Shown piece by piece: positions 1 through 11,300 of a DNA stretch of 37,131 nt. The DNA is taken from positions 1-37,131 of the forward strand of contig CAXKVV010000550.1 in assembly GCA_964058805.1 (NCBI GenBank), in the 5' to 3' direction. Position numbers and translations under genes: made by a program. The notes beneath the pieces were generated by a model. The model saw nothing but the letters and a program-made list of their open reading frames with translations. It was not told the DNA's origin and did no database searches. Source of the stretch: Schoenoplectus triqueter. Taxonomy: Eukaryota; Streptophyta; Magnoliopsida; Poales; Cyperaceae. How positions within the stretch are numbered: position 1 is the stretch's first letter; the number at the start of each line of letters is the position of its first letter.

Positions 1-710
1 AACAGCACAGCATTTGTCACACCCTAGAATAAATAAAACGGATTAGGGGTGCTTAATCCTGCCACGTACGCAGGATGAGACGTGCGTACATACGGAAGGC
101 TAAATGAATAAAATAAAGCAATCACAGGATAAACAAAATAATAATAATATAGATATACATGACCATACAGTCCAGAATGAACAAAGAGAATACAACGCCT
201 ACATAGGCGGGGGCTAGCTCCATCGGAATGGGCAGCAATCTCTCAAATAAAAACCCAAAAGAAAGAAATAAGACTCAAAAACCCGATGGATCCTATCTGA
301 CTACCCGGTTCACATGCAAATGCAGCGAAGCATCCCCGTCATCGCGCAGGACTGTTCCTAGCACTCACTCTAGCAAAAATACCGAACCTGAAAATACCTG
401 GATCCCACAAGCACCGTGGAAACGTGAGTAATTTAAAAATTACTCAGTACGGATTTAGATCCAGCCTTAAGATTTGATCTTCTTTCCTAGACTGGACCAA
501 AAAACCGATACTGATGTTGAAATGCAATATAATATTGATGAGTAAATATAATAATATTGTCATGCATTTGACCTACATGATATGACATGATATGATAAAG
601 AAACCCGAAATAAAAATTCTGTGGAAATATAATATAGAATATAAGGTACGAGAATCAAACACCCGAAATAAATATATATACCCAGATTGTAAATTTACCA
701 GACTCATCCC

Positions 711-800
711 GAGCGGGCACAACCAGGGCCCAACTTACTAACTTGGGCCTTGCCTAAGCGGGCACAACCAGGGCCCGACTTACTAACTTAGGACTTTATG
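711..800. repeat. Two-copy 45-bp tandem repeat
   Basis: Two adjacent copies of a unit starting RAGCGGGCACAACCAGGGCC lie at 711-755 and 756-800 inside the long LTR-like unit. They differ at only a few positions in the first 35 bases. The repeat is GC-rich relative to its surroundings. Confidence 0.7.
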
Positions 801-1003
801 TTTGTGCAGCGACAACGCCGCACAAACGATAATTCAGGCTCCCGAGACGATAACTCCCTAGGAGAGTGAACGGCTATAAGCACGTACTCTGGTCTGTTGA
901 ATCTGATAATTTACCTTACAAAATATAAGTCAATGGATATAGTATGTCTTCAGTTGCCATATCATAAAAAGGAGATAACTACCCGTGAATTAACAAAACG
1001 GAA

Positions 1004-1128
1004 ACAAATGGGAGCCTACACTGGACCAACCAAGAGTCAGAGGACCGCATCCCATAAAAGTATCAAATCAAAATATAAACAAATGAGAGCATATACTGTA
1101 CCCACTAAGGTCAGCGGACCGCATCCTG
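1004..1128. repeat. Two copies of a roughly 50-bp repeat, 75-bp spacing
   Basis: A segment beginning ACAAATGRGAGC and running to GGACCGCATCC occurs at about 1004-1053 and again 75 bp later at about 1079-1128, with scattered substitutions. It lies within the long LTR-like unit and is probably an old internal duplication. Confidence 0.55.
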
Positions 1129-4100
1129 ACTTTCTCTGTACCAACTAAGGGCCAAAGGAGAAAGCCCTTCGGACAATACTAGGATCCTAAATAAGCCGGA
1201 TAGATATAATAATATAGTAGCATGAAATAGATTCCAGTCTCGGATATGGCCGCCCACACTAAACACTGAAGTACACGGTATCCTAATCGCTCAAATTTGG
1301 ATTAAAATTTTAATCGTATAAAGAATAATAATAAAATATAATAAAGATCAAAAGAAAACACTCTGACACAGCCGAACCCGCCAAATGACGGGATCGGTGG
1401 ATAATCCGACAGGCACAGATGCGCAGTACATATACAGACCAGTGGGTTCCACGGGCCTATGGGTCACCGTACGTAACCACAACGGTCTGGTTATGCAAGG
1501 CAACTCCGACTGAGAATTTACCCGGTCCACCTCTCAGCACTCCCATGCATTTAATGCATGATTAACTATCTGACTTAATTAATAATTAATGATAGTAATA
1601 GTATTTTCCTAATAATTATAACCTACAACTTGAATTATTTAATCCTATCTAATCCTATCTCGGGACTATTTCCCGAATCCTACTCCTACCCTATCTACAT
1701 GCAATATGACATGCTATGACATGCGAATGCATGTATGTCTCGAATATGCTGGTCAATTTACCGGATGCATATGACAGGTCAGATTTAAGTTTCTAATCAT
1801 TTTTGGTCAGAAAACATCGCAATTCAGATTTATTTTAAAATAGTTTTATTTTCGGTTTGGATTCTTATTTCTGAAGAAAGGAAATCAAATCTCAGGAAAC
1901 CGTACCTAGGAGTGCTGGTGAGGATCGCGGAATCGCTCTTTTCTGGAGGTAGTGCGCCGGCCTCGGGGTCGGCGTCTGCGTATGTTGGGTTAGGAACGAC
2001 CTCGTACTCTGCGAGTGGATCAGAGTCGACTATATCACATATTTTAATTTAAATTAAATATTTATTAGTTTTAACTTGATTTATTTCATATTTAACCATT
2101 AATTAAATCAATGTTTTAATTAACGTCCGTTTGAGTTTTACCATCTCTTCATTAAAAATTTCAGCAGCATTTCAGCTACATATTTGAGGTGTCAGAAATT
2201 TTAATCGTTCGCATATTGATCCGTTAAATTGTGTTTGATATTTATTTTATATTGTTTATCATATTAATCATCTTTATACATATTTTGTTACTCTTATTTC
2301 GGGATTTGCTTAAGTTAATTAGTCATTCACGTCAAGTGCGTGTCGTTAATTCTTTATTAAATTCAAGTCCCAATTACCATTGTCGTATTTATATTCATTT
2401 ATTATTTATTAGTGTGTTTCTCATTAAGTGATAAATTTTAAATTATTTAATGTTTCAAATTCGAAAATCAGCAATTACTCAGAAAATGACTAAAGCGTAA
2501 AAATTAAAAGCACTGATTCATTTTATTATTTCATTTCGATTACAACTACGGTTTACAATTACAACGAGAATCAAAATAAAGGAAAATAATAATAAAATTA
2601 CAGATTTTAAAGAGATAGAGAAATTGATTAATATATTATATATATATATAAATATATATATTCTTTATTTTTAATATTCTTTTAGTTTAAAAATAAGAAA
2701 ATTACTTTATATATATATTTATATATTTATCTATATTATTTTGTTATTAAATAGATGAATTGATAAATAAGTATTTATTTATATTAATTAATGCTATTTT
2801 ATTATAAAAATAGAGAAATCAATTAATACATATATACTTATATATATATACATTAATATTATTCAATTTTCTTAGATAGAGAAATTGATTAATATATATT
2901 TTAAGATTATTATTATTCTTGTTATTTCATAACCCCTTAATTATTTATTTTATATTCTTTAATTATATTTCATTTATATAGTAATATTATTTTGTTAATT
3001 AGAAAATATATATAATATAAGCTAGAATTCAAATAAAAATAAAATGAAAGAAAAGTAAAGAAATTAAACTTAAATTTAAATTAAATATTTTTAATTTATA
3101 AAATCGTGTTGGTGTTTAATGTTCGGGTTCATACGTTGACTACCAAATCGTTGGTGTCAATGCACCGATATCCCGAATCGGGACAGTCAGGGAATATAAT
3201 CATTTCTCGTTTCTTTAGGTTTACGTATTAGTCAATGGATACCGCCTAATCTTTCGGGGCGGCTTCCAATTAATTAATCACCCTTTTTATTTATTCACCT
3301 TTAATTATCTTGAGATTTTTAAATCTATTGAGCCTTAATTTAATATTACTAATCCTAAGTATTTATTTTTGTGGATTTATTGGATTCGTTGGCCCAATAG
3401 TAATTTATTTATTTTGAGTCCTTAATAGTAGGTTTGGGCCAAGTTTGCATTTGAATTCTTAATCCCATCTCCTTAACCTTTCCTTAAGCCCATTTATTTT
3501 AAATTCCACAGCCCAATTTAATTCTATATTACCTAGCCACAAATTTTTTTGATGCCCAATCATAACAGGATGAGCTAATTAACAAGCAACAACACAATTT
3601 CAACAGTAACCCAACATCAAAATCAACACCCAGCATAACACAGAGGCAAATTGAAGTACAACCAGACATCATCAACCAAGTAACAGGGCGCAAATAACAA
3701 CCACAAACAGCCTATACAAATACCAGAACATCAATAAAGTGTAAGGCTAGAGCAACCAGCTCAAAGTCAAGGTAGGCAATAGAGGGGCAACACAACAAGC
3801 AACCACAGGGGTCAGTTAGGGGTTATTCAAGCAACAACCACATGGTTCAGGAGTTTGAGGCCCCTACTTCACTGGTACCAGTGTACCAGGTTAGAAATTC
3901 AAATCAGGAAATATACAAAAGCCAGCAAAGGTACATACCAGCAACAAACTCAAGGTCCTGCCTCACCGGTACCATCCGGTACCAGTGTACCAAGACACAC
4001 AACGAGTCAGCACATAAGGCAAAAAAATCATACAAAGGGCCAAAAACTAGGATTTAAGGGTCATTAGAGGCCGAGAGACATAATAGAGTCAAACAACGAA

Positions 4101-4919
4101 ATAGATTAGGCAACAATTATACTCCCATATCAGTATTAGACTGACAGCCCAAAAAGGGTCACACAAAGCAAGAACAAATAGCAAGGCTCGATGGTCAACC
4201 ATAAGTAGTAAGAACAATCACATCACAGACAAGCATTTCACCAAATGGGGGAAAATCTGGGGTTTATTTACCAGTACAGAAACCAGAGAGGCAGCATTTA
4301 CCAGCACCCAAAAAAACTTTATCAGTAACCGGCCACAGGAGCAAACTAATACAGCAAAAGAGGAGAGGACAATTGATACCAGTAATAGAATAGATCAACA
4401 TAGACCCAGTCTTGGGTCACACCAACAGGTGGTGGATCACAAGAGCCAGGTGGTACCACACAAAACCAAACAGTATACAAATAGGGTCACAACAACCAAG
4501 CAAGAATCAAACACCAAAATCCACAATAGGAACAAGCAATAGAAATCAGCTAGGGTTTTTACCAGTAGGCGAACCAGGAGGCGAAAGGGTAGTGTTGCAA
4601 GGTACCGACTATGCATCAGGCCGAGAACCGCATCCACTGTGTCTCCATCACCTCCCTTCTCCCTTCTTACGATACGATTAACTCGAGTGGTAAGTGTTCC
4701 TATCAGTTATATGAACCTAAGCCTCAACACATGAGAAAGTAACCAACAGAGAGACACAAGAGGGCAGTGTGGGCTTTTAAGGGAGAGAGAATGATGAAGT
4801 TCGCGAGGTACCAGTTCCAAAAGGGAACGCGACAAGGCCAAAGAAATCAAGGTCATGATTGATCTGACAAGTAGAGAGGGGAAGTAGCGGAAATACCGGG
4901 GAATCGGTAGGGGGAATAG

Positions 4920-5220
4920 ACAGAGCGAAGAGAGAGAGAGAGCGCCAGAGGCATTAATGGAGGAGGGAGAGGGGGAGTGGGTGGTAAGGAGAGCGGTAGG
5001 GATCCTCGAGCGGAGGGGTCGAGAGAGAAAAAGAGGGAGAGAGAGTCATTTTCGTCGCTGGTGAGAGTCTCGAGGGAGACAGAGATAGAGAGAAGATGAG
5101 TGATAGAGAGATAAGGGGGGAGACCGAGGGAGAGAGACAGACATGTGAGAAAGAGAGAACGGGAAGAGAGAGAGAGATAGTGATATTTTGCATTTAATGC
5201 AGGAGTTAATGAAGAGAGAG
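4920..5220. repeat. Purine-rich (GA)n low-complexity block
   Basis: This is a long run of GAGAGA/GGGAGA-type sequence on the plus strand, which is CTCTCT on the minus strand. In the inferred reverse orientation of the LTR it would be a pyrimidine-rich tract, as seen around plant transcription starts. The minus-strand reading frames across it translate to Ser/Leu-rich low-complexity peptides and are rejected as genes. Confidence 0.7.
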
Positions 5221-6023
5221 GGAGGTTCGTCCAAGATTTTATGTGACATTTTGATGTTGGTAATGATATGGTTAGACGAATTATTAAATAAGTCACCTTA
5301 TATGTTACCATTAGTTATTTATCCATTAGTTTCTAAGAATTTGCTTAAATTAAATATATTATCTCATGATCGTTATCTTCACATTTTAATTCTGTTGTTT
5401 ATTATGTTTATTTTTCATTATCTCGTTAGATTTGACTTTTATTTCTATATTTATTTATGCTATGCTATTAATTCGAAATGGAGTTAAGTCATTTTAATTT
5501 AGTTTTTAGTTTAATTATATATATTTATTTATTTATGTGTTATTATTATTATTATCACCATGCTATGTGAGTCTATTTAGTTTCAAATTTGAGTGATTTA
5601 TTATTTATTTTTTTTAAATTGAATTATCTTCATTTGACTATTAATTAAATCTTTTAAATTTTATTTGGGACTGATTTTCTGTTTACTTATTTAGTAAGTC
5701 ATTCATAAATAAAAATAATAATAATGATAAATAAATTTATTATAATTTATTATAAGCTTTATATATCTATTTGTTTAATCATATATATCTTCCCTAAGTT
5801 ATTGGTTTAAGTTATTTGTCAATTTACCTTAAATTATTTTAATTATTATCTTAATTATTAATATTTCTTAATTAAATTTCACGACAGCATTAGTCCTCCT
5901 GATATTCGCTACATTCGATCAGCACGCCTTAATACTGAGTTACGTTTTAGGTCCCATGCGTAGGGGATGATTTAATTTAAGCTGTGCCTGGGTCCATGCG
6001 TCGTTGTCCATCTTGTCGAGAAT

Positions 6024-6305
6024 TAGAGGTTGTAAAATCCGACCTATCTCAACCCGTGAAATCCGGGCTAATATGATTTAATTTGATTTTTTAAAAAAGT
6101 CAAAATGATCCGATCTAATCTGATCCGATCAGAGATCAAATAATCTTCAATCCAATCGAAATCTATCAAAAATCTGAAAAAATATAACATGTAAATTGAT
6201 CCAACCCTGTTCCGATCCGATCCAACCCAATTTTTTTTAGAAAGTCAAACTGATCCGACCCGTCCAATCCGAACCCGAACCCGACCCGCGTGATTACCAC
6301 CTCTA
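6024..6305. mobile_element. hAT-like MITE with TAGAGGT ends
   Basis: The left end TAGAGGTTGTAA (6024) and the reverse complement of the right end TAGAGGTGGTAA (to 6305) form a terminal inverted repeat. The flanks, TCGAGAAT at 6016-6023 and TCAGAAT at 6306-6312, look like an 8-bp target duplication that lost one base. The 282-bp interior is full of CCGATCC/CGAACCCGACCC-type motifs, typical of short non-autonomous plant hAT repeats. No ORF is present. Confidence 0.6.
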
Positions 6306-7194
6306 TCAGAATCCATTGACTGGTCCTGTTCTGTTCTGTTCTATACTTCTATTGACTCGGTCAATTCTTCCTACGGCTACCAAATTCAACTCCAGTCCTG
6401 ATATATTTCTATTTGAATTTCCTTTCCCAACATCCTAAATTTTATGAAAATATCTATGACTAACCGATATTAATCAGGATACGGCGCATAAATATTTACC
6501 TCCACCGTACAATAATGAACAAAATGAGTGCTTTGATCAGAATTGGTTGAGATCAATGTAATTTCTCATCAGATCTCTTCTATTGGTTAGATAGCCCATG
6601 TGTCAGTAGTAGGAAACTGCATACAAAGTTCAGCAAAATTGATGTAAGTTAAGATATTGTGGTAAGAAGGTGAGGTGAGTAAGATTTGTTCTCCTTGATT
6701 TCTCGTTTCTTTCTTCTCTTTCTCTCTCCCGTATTTGTACTTTTGGATTAGTGACAACTTTTATTTCGTCCATCCAGATTGTCAATTTATACTTAATAAT
6801 AATTATATATTGAACCAGTTGTATTTATTATTAAAATTTAAAGTCAACTTCGCCTAGAATGGAAATCTACTACGGAATTTGATGGAATCTGTTTCATAAC
6901 TTATATGAAATGAGTTATGGATCGGATATTCTGCTTCTCCGCGTATACATGTGTTAGAAATTTGTATTTTCTGTTAAAGAGGGAAATGCAGGTAAATTAA
7001 ATTTATAAATTAATAAACTAGATGAATTAAGTTGGAGAAATCAAGCCTCAAGTTGCGTGCACGTAGCACTTTCTTAAGAACAGAATCGGCCCCTTTCGTG
7101 CAGAGATTTCTCTCCACAATCCACCCCAAGGACCCATCAAAACTCATTTCTCAATTTTCTAGCTTGTAGCACGATTCAGATATTTTATCATTCT
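6306..7194. other. Intergenic DNA, nothing recognised
   Basis: This is AT-rich single-copy-looking sequence with a short CTGTT tandem (around 6328-6342) and a pyrimidine-rich patch near 6700-6730. I see no exon, RNA gene or element end in it. Confidence 0.5.
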
Positions 7195-7773
7195 AACCCT
7201 ATAAAAAATAAGTATTACATATATCCTTGTTTAAAAAAATTTGGCACGCATATGCCTATTTTCTAAACGCCGGCTTTCATAACTCAATTCAAACGCCACC
7301 ATTCAGGGAAATAGAGAGTTGCAAAGCCAAAAAATTGATAAGTTTTCTAAACTCTCTGAACGCCAGTCTAAACTCTAAAGTCTAAACACTGACGTTCAAA
7401 TATAATAGGTAAACACTAGCGTTCAGATGTAATGGATAAAGACCGGTGTTCATAGGCGTCTATAAACTTATCAGACATTCAACTATTATATATGAACGTT
7501 ATAGTTCAGACTCTGGAGTTTAGACTTTGGCGTCAGCCGTGTTAAAAAACTTATCAATTTTTCTGCAAAAGTGCAAATCCCTATTTCCCTTAAAAGTAGT
7601 GTTTGGATTGAGTTATATATGAACGCCGGCGGCAGCATTTAAAAAATGGACATGTTCGAGTCGTGTTTGGATTGAGTTATGAACGCCGGCGGCAGCATTT
7701 AAAAAATGGACATGTTCGAGTCAAATTTTTGAAATCAAGGATACATATGTAATACTTATTTTTTTATAGGGTT
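7195..7773. mobile_element. Long hairpin MITE upstream of the receptor gene
   Basis: The left arm starts AACCCTATAAAAAATAAG, and the reverse complement of the right arm gives almost the same sequence. The match continues for about 100 bp and then, with gaps, through most of the 579-bp element (for example the shared ATTGATAAGTTTT and GTCTAAACTC segments), so a single strand could fold into one long hairpin. No coding sequence is seen. A target duplication is not clear, so the superfamily (Mutator-like long TIR or other) is open. It lies about 590 bp upstream of the start codon of the receptor-like gene. Confidence 0.65.
7599..7722. repeat. Near-perfect 60-64 bp direct duplication
   Basis: Copy 1 (7599-7662) and copy 2 (7663-7722) are identical apart from a 4-bp ATAT present only in copy 1. 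Both contain GAACGCCGGCGGCAGC. The duplication is confined to the right arm of the hairpin MITE, so it arose after or during mobilisation and looks young. Confidence 0.85.
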
Positions 7774-8361
7774 GGATAGAAAACTAATTCCACAATTCAT
7801 AGGAGATATGTAAACCCAAATTTTCAAAGCTGCATTCATATTTTCCGTTTTCTTATTTGTGTGTTTTATTTTTATTTTCCATATATCTCCATCGCAGAAA
7901 TGTTCTCACATATATATAGAGAGGATGTAATTATTATTTTCATTAATCTATTATTAGTACATAAGTTTGTATTCAAATAAATTCATTGATTGATTCAATT
8001 GACTTGGTCAGAATGCAACCGATAATATTGAAGTTATCAAACTTTTATGCAAAATATTTCACAACATGCTTCCTCTATTGCACATTTTATATATATATTT
8101 TTCTTAGTACTTATATATATTTTTTTTTGTTGACCCTGGTTCTGTCCTGTATATAGTTGTCTCAGATATGAGGCCAATTGGGCACTTTCAGCAAAAATCA
8201 ACGTGCTGTCCATTGTATTTTGAAGAAATTAAACGTGGTTGTTATGTTTTTATAAATCAAGTAGAGATTGTTCACAATTCGTCCTCCTATGTATCACATA
8301 AAGCAATAACCGTCCTCAATGAACTTATCATGAGAGAAGGATAAAGCTTCCATAAACCAAA
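7774..8361 (+). promoter_or_regulatory. Probable promoter and 5' leader of the receptor-like gene
   Basis: This is AT-rich DNA between the hairpin MITE and the start codon at 8362. TATATATA-type stretches occur near 7911, 8089 and 8112, and a TATATAG near 8150. Which of them, if any, is the TATA box cannot be decided from sequence alone. The assignment rests on position only. Confidence 0.3.
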
Positions 8362-11300
8362 ATGATTATGTGGTGTTTAGTTCTGGTTCTATATGTGGTT
8401 TCTACTCATGTTGCTAGCCAGATTGATTCAAAAGGTATGCTCTTGAATGGAAGTAGGTATTGTCCACTGCTCTTGTACCAGACACATGGCCAATTGTGTA
8501 CCAGCATTTGATTTGTGGCTTCACATGATCAATGGAATTCATTAATCTAATTAACCTGATCTGGCTGCAACAATCTGTAAATTTTTTGGCCTAATTAATG
8601 TATCTGGGACTACATCGATGCTGCATATGTCACTTGCTTAATTTGCAGCATGTTAATACACACTTCATGTAGAGACCAAACATTTTCGCTAAACCATTTT
8701 TTAACCAAAGGAATTCTTTTATAATTTGGTAAATATTAATCATGTTGAGAAAAGGTTTGAAAATAGAAGACATATAAAAAGGCTGAGAAAATTTCAGATG
8801 TATGTACTGTTTTGTGTCAAAGAAGCATCTCCAAAATTTGACAGAAAGGGCCAAAATGATTTGTCATTATATCAACATAATCTTGGGTATACGTCTTAAT
8901 TAATGTTTTTAAATTTTAGAATTTGTTGGAATAATTTATGTTTCATTTTAATTTCTACAGGTTTCATAAATGTTGACTGTGGACTAGCTGCAGATTCTAT
9001 CTTGATTGAAAGCAATATGACTGAGTGGACTTACGTTTCTGATGATAAATTTATTGACACTGGAGAGAACCATATGATCTCTTCTACATCGAGCATCCTA
9101 TTTAAGACTCTAAGAAGCTTTCCTAATGGTACCAGAAACTGCTACACCCTTTCTTCACTAACAATGCTCTCGAATTATCTTGTAAGAGCAAGTTTCTTTT
9201 ATGGAAACTACGATAACTCAGATAAACCCCCAATCTTTGATATCCATTTGGGAGTCAACTATTGGCAAACAGTAAACATGACCACAGCGAAAAATGGTGA
9301 TATCCTTAGTTATGAGATTATAGCCACAGCAAGTGCTGATCACCTACAAGTTTGTCTCGTGAACAAGGGTCTTGGTACTCCATTTATCTCTGTTCTGGAA
9401 TTGAGAGAACTCAAGAGAACGATGTATTCTATGGCGAATTCCACACAATCTCTGCTTACAGTTTCTAGGTGGAACTTGGGAAGATTTTTTGATATTGTTA
9501 TCCCTTTAATAAGGTAAATGTGCAACTATGTTTTTTCAAGTAACTCTCATCATTAGTCTGTATTTTCTTGAGCATATATCACCTTCAGTTGATCTAACTA
9601 TGCCATTGCCCTGTATTGAGGTTCTTGGGTTTTTTTACTTGGTTTAAACATTCATGTCATTAGCAGATCTTTTTGTTTTTGGACAACAAATTTAGGTACT
9701 GATTAAAATAAAAGGGAAGACATACTGATATGGGTTTTTGTCCGGTGCTCAGTTTTCCGTAATCTTTTCCCTGGTGGTCAGGCAAGGACCCCACGCTATA
9801 TGATACATACTAATATTTATAGATACGAATAGAAGTATCATAGTTGTTTCGTGTGGCTTCTGCATGTATGCCACTTTTACGGTGTTAGTGTAGCTGCCGT
9901 TATTTTCAGTGGAGTTAGGCTTGTCGGCCAAGCTCATGTAGGCCGGGGCGAGCCTATTCCGGGCATGCCGATTTGCCAAGTAAGGCCAGTATCCAGGTGC
10001 TGGGCTTGCTGGGCAGATCCGGTACTAACGAGCCTTGAGCCTAGGGTGAAATACCCTATCACATATATATTTTTACCAGAGGAACAGATCATTCACAATT
10101 TGGTTCTTAAATAACTTATTGGGAAAGATATAACAGAAGACCAACTGAAAACTTCTTCTACCAAAACTAACATGTCAAATAGAGCACACGTGTCGGCTCA
10201 ACTAATATTCTTCTTCCACTGTCCAAAAATATATATAGGTATCCTACTGACCCATATGACCGGTTATGGACAAACTATACAAAGAACATGTTCTGGAATG
10301 ATGTCTACACCGACAACATTTTGGTTCCTGATAGAGACTACGAGATTCCATCTGCTGTGATGCAGACCGCTGCCACTAGCTCAGGTAGTTTACAAACTCT
10401 CGACATCTCCTGGACCAGTGATGATAAATCAAGCAGATTCATGGTCATTCTTCACATAAGCGAAATTCAGTATAATCTCTCATCTAGTGATCACAGGGAG
10501 TTTGATATAATTGTCAACGGAGTTCTTATGGGCCATAATATTGTACCTGAGAAAGACTTTTTGGGGCATGCTGCATTTGCTGTCGGATTTGATACTTCAT
10601 ATACTATGTCGCTTAGGCCCACATCACGTTCAACTCTGCCGCCCCTGCTGAATGCATTTGAGCTATATGTTGTTGCACCTGTCACAGGACTCCCCATTTA
10701 TAGTGGAGATGGTATGTTTCAGAAATATAGTCTAATTTACCTTTAATGTACTAATGGCAGTCCATCTATTTAATTTGTCAGTGCAGACCTTCGATAAGGT
10801 GATCTAGTAATAAAGGGGTTTTGTGGTATTTGTTTCTCATGATTATTCTGCCAATTTGACTATTTCTACATTAAGTATGCAACTGATATGTTGTTGGAAT
10901 TCAGAAAATCATACCAGCAGTTTTGAAGGACAGGTACAAGAGTTGCAGCACTCATTCTTTACTCAAATTGGAATTTAAATATTTATCAGATAATATATTG
11001 ACTGTTTCTTTTATTATTTCCTGCTGTATTTGGAACTTTAGCTTGCATTGGTTCTTATTGTTATCAACAAGTTTCTTAAGTGGATTATATATAATTTCAA
11101 CTATGCACAGCTATTAGCATGAATAAAATTAAGGCATTCTACCAAGTAAACAAAGACTGGACTGGTGATCCCTGTCTTCCAACAGATCTCTCATGGACTG
11201 GCATCAGCTGCACCTCTGATTCTGTTAACAATAGTCCAAGAATAACGAGTTTGTGAGTACTTCTTATTACTCAGATTTCAAGATAGAAAAAAGTATTTGT

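Larger units (their letters stand above)
15..5886 (-). mobile_element. Very long solo LTR-like unit (about 5.87 kb)
   Basis: The unit begins TGTCACACCC at 15 and ends TTTCACGACA at 5886, so it has TG..CA ends with a TGTC/GACA terminal inverted match. It is flanked by a perfect 5-bp duplication, GCATT, at 10-14 and 5887-5891. Read in reverse it ends in GGGTGTGACA, a common 3' terminus of plant Ty3/gypsy LTRs, so I place it on the minus strand. No gag-pol coding sequence is visible, and neither end recurs inside as a second LTR. Internal zones are a GC-richer left part with short tandem repeats, very AT-rich DNA at 2040-3120, an AC-rich stretch at 3550-4700 and a purine-rich (GA)n block at 4920-5200. 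The length suggests an Ogre/Tat-type solo LTR; a non-autonomous LARD-like element with lost LTRs is the alternative. Short ORFs in it are low-complexity and not believable. Confidence 0.6.

Noticed and set aside
228..1148. Short plus-strand frames in the LTR-like unit
   Set aside because: No recognisable domains; they overlap tandem repeats and lie in non-coding LTR sequence.
4853..5311. 152-codon minus-strand frame
   Set aside because: It is the translation of a (GA)n block; Ser/Leu-rich low complexity, no family resemblance.
10907..10935. Extra small exon in the receptor gene (ENHTSSFEGQ)
   Set aside because: It has splice-like borders, but including it puts the next exon out of frame; direct joining of 10711 to 11111 keeps frame and gives a good family match.
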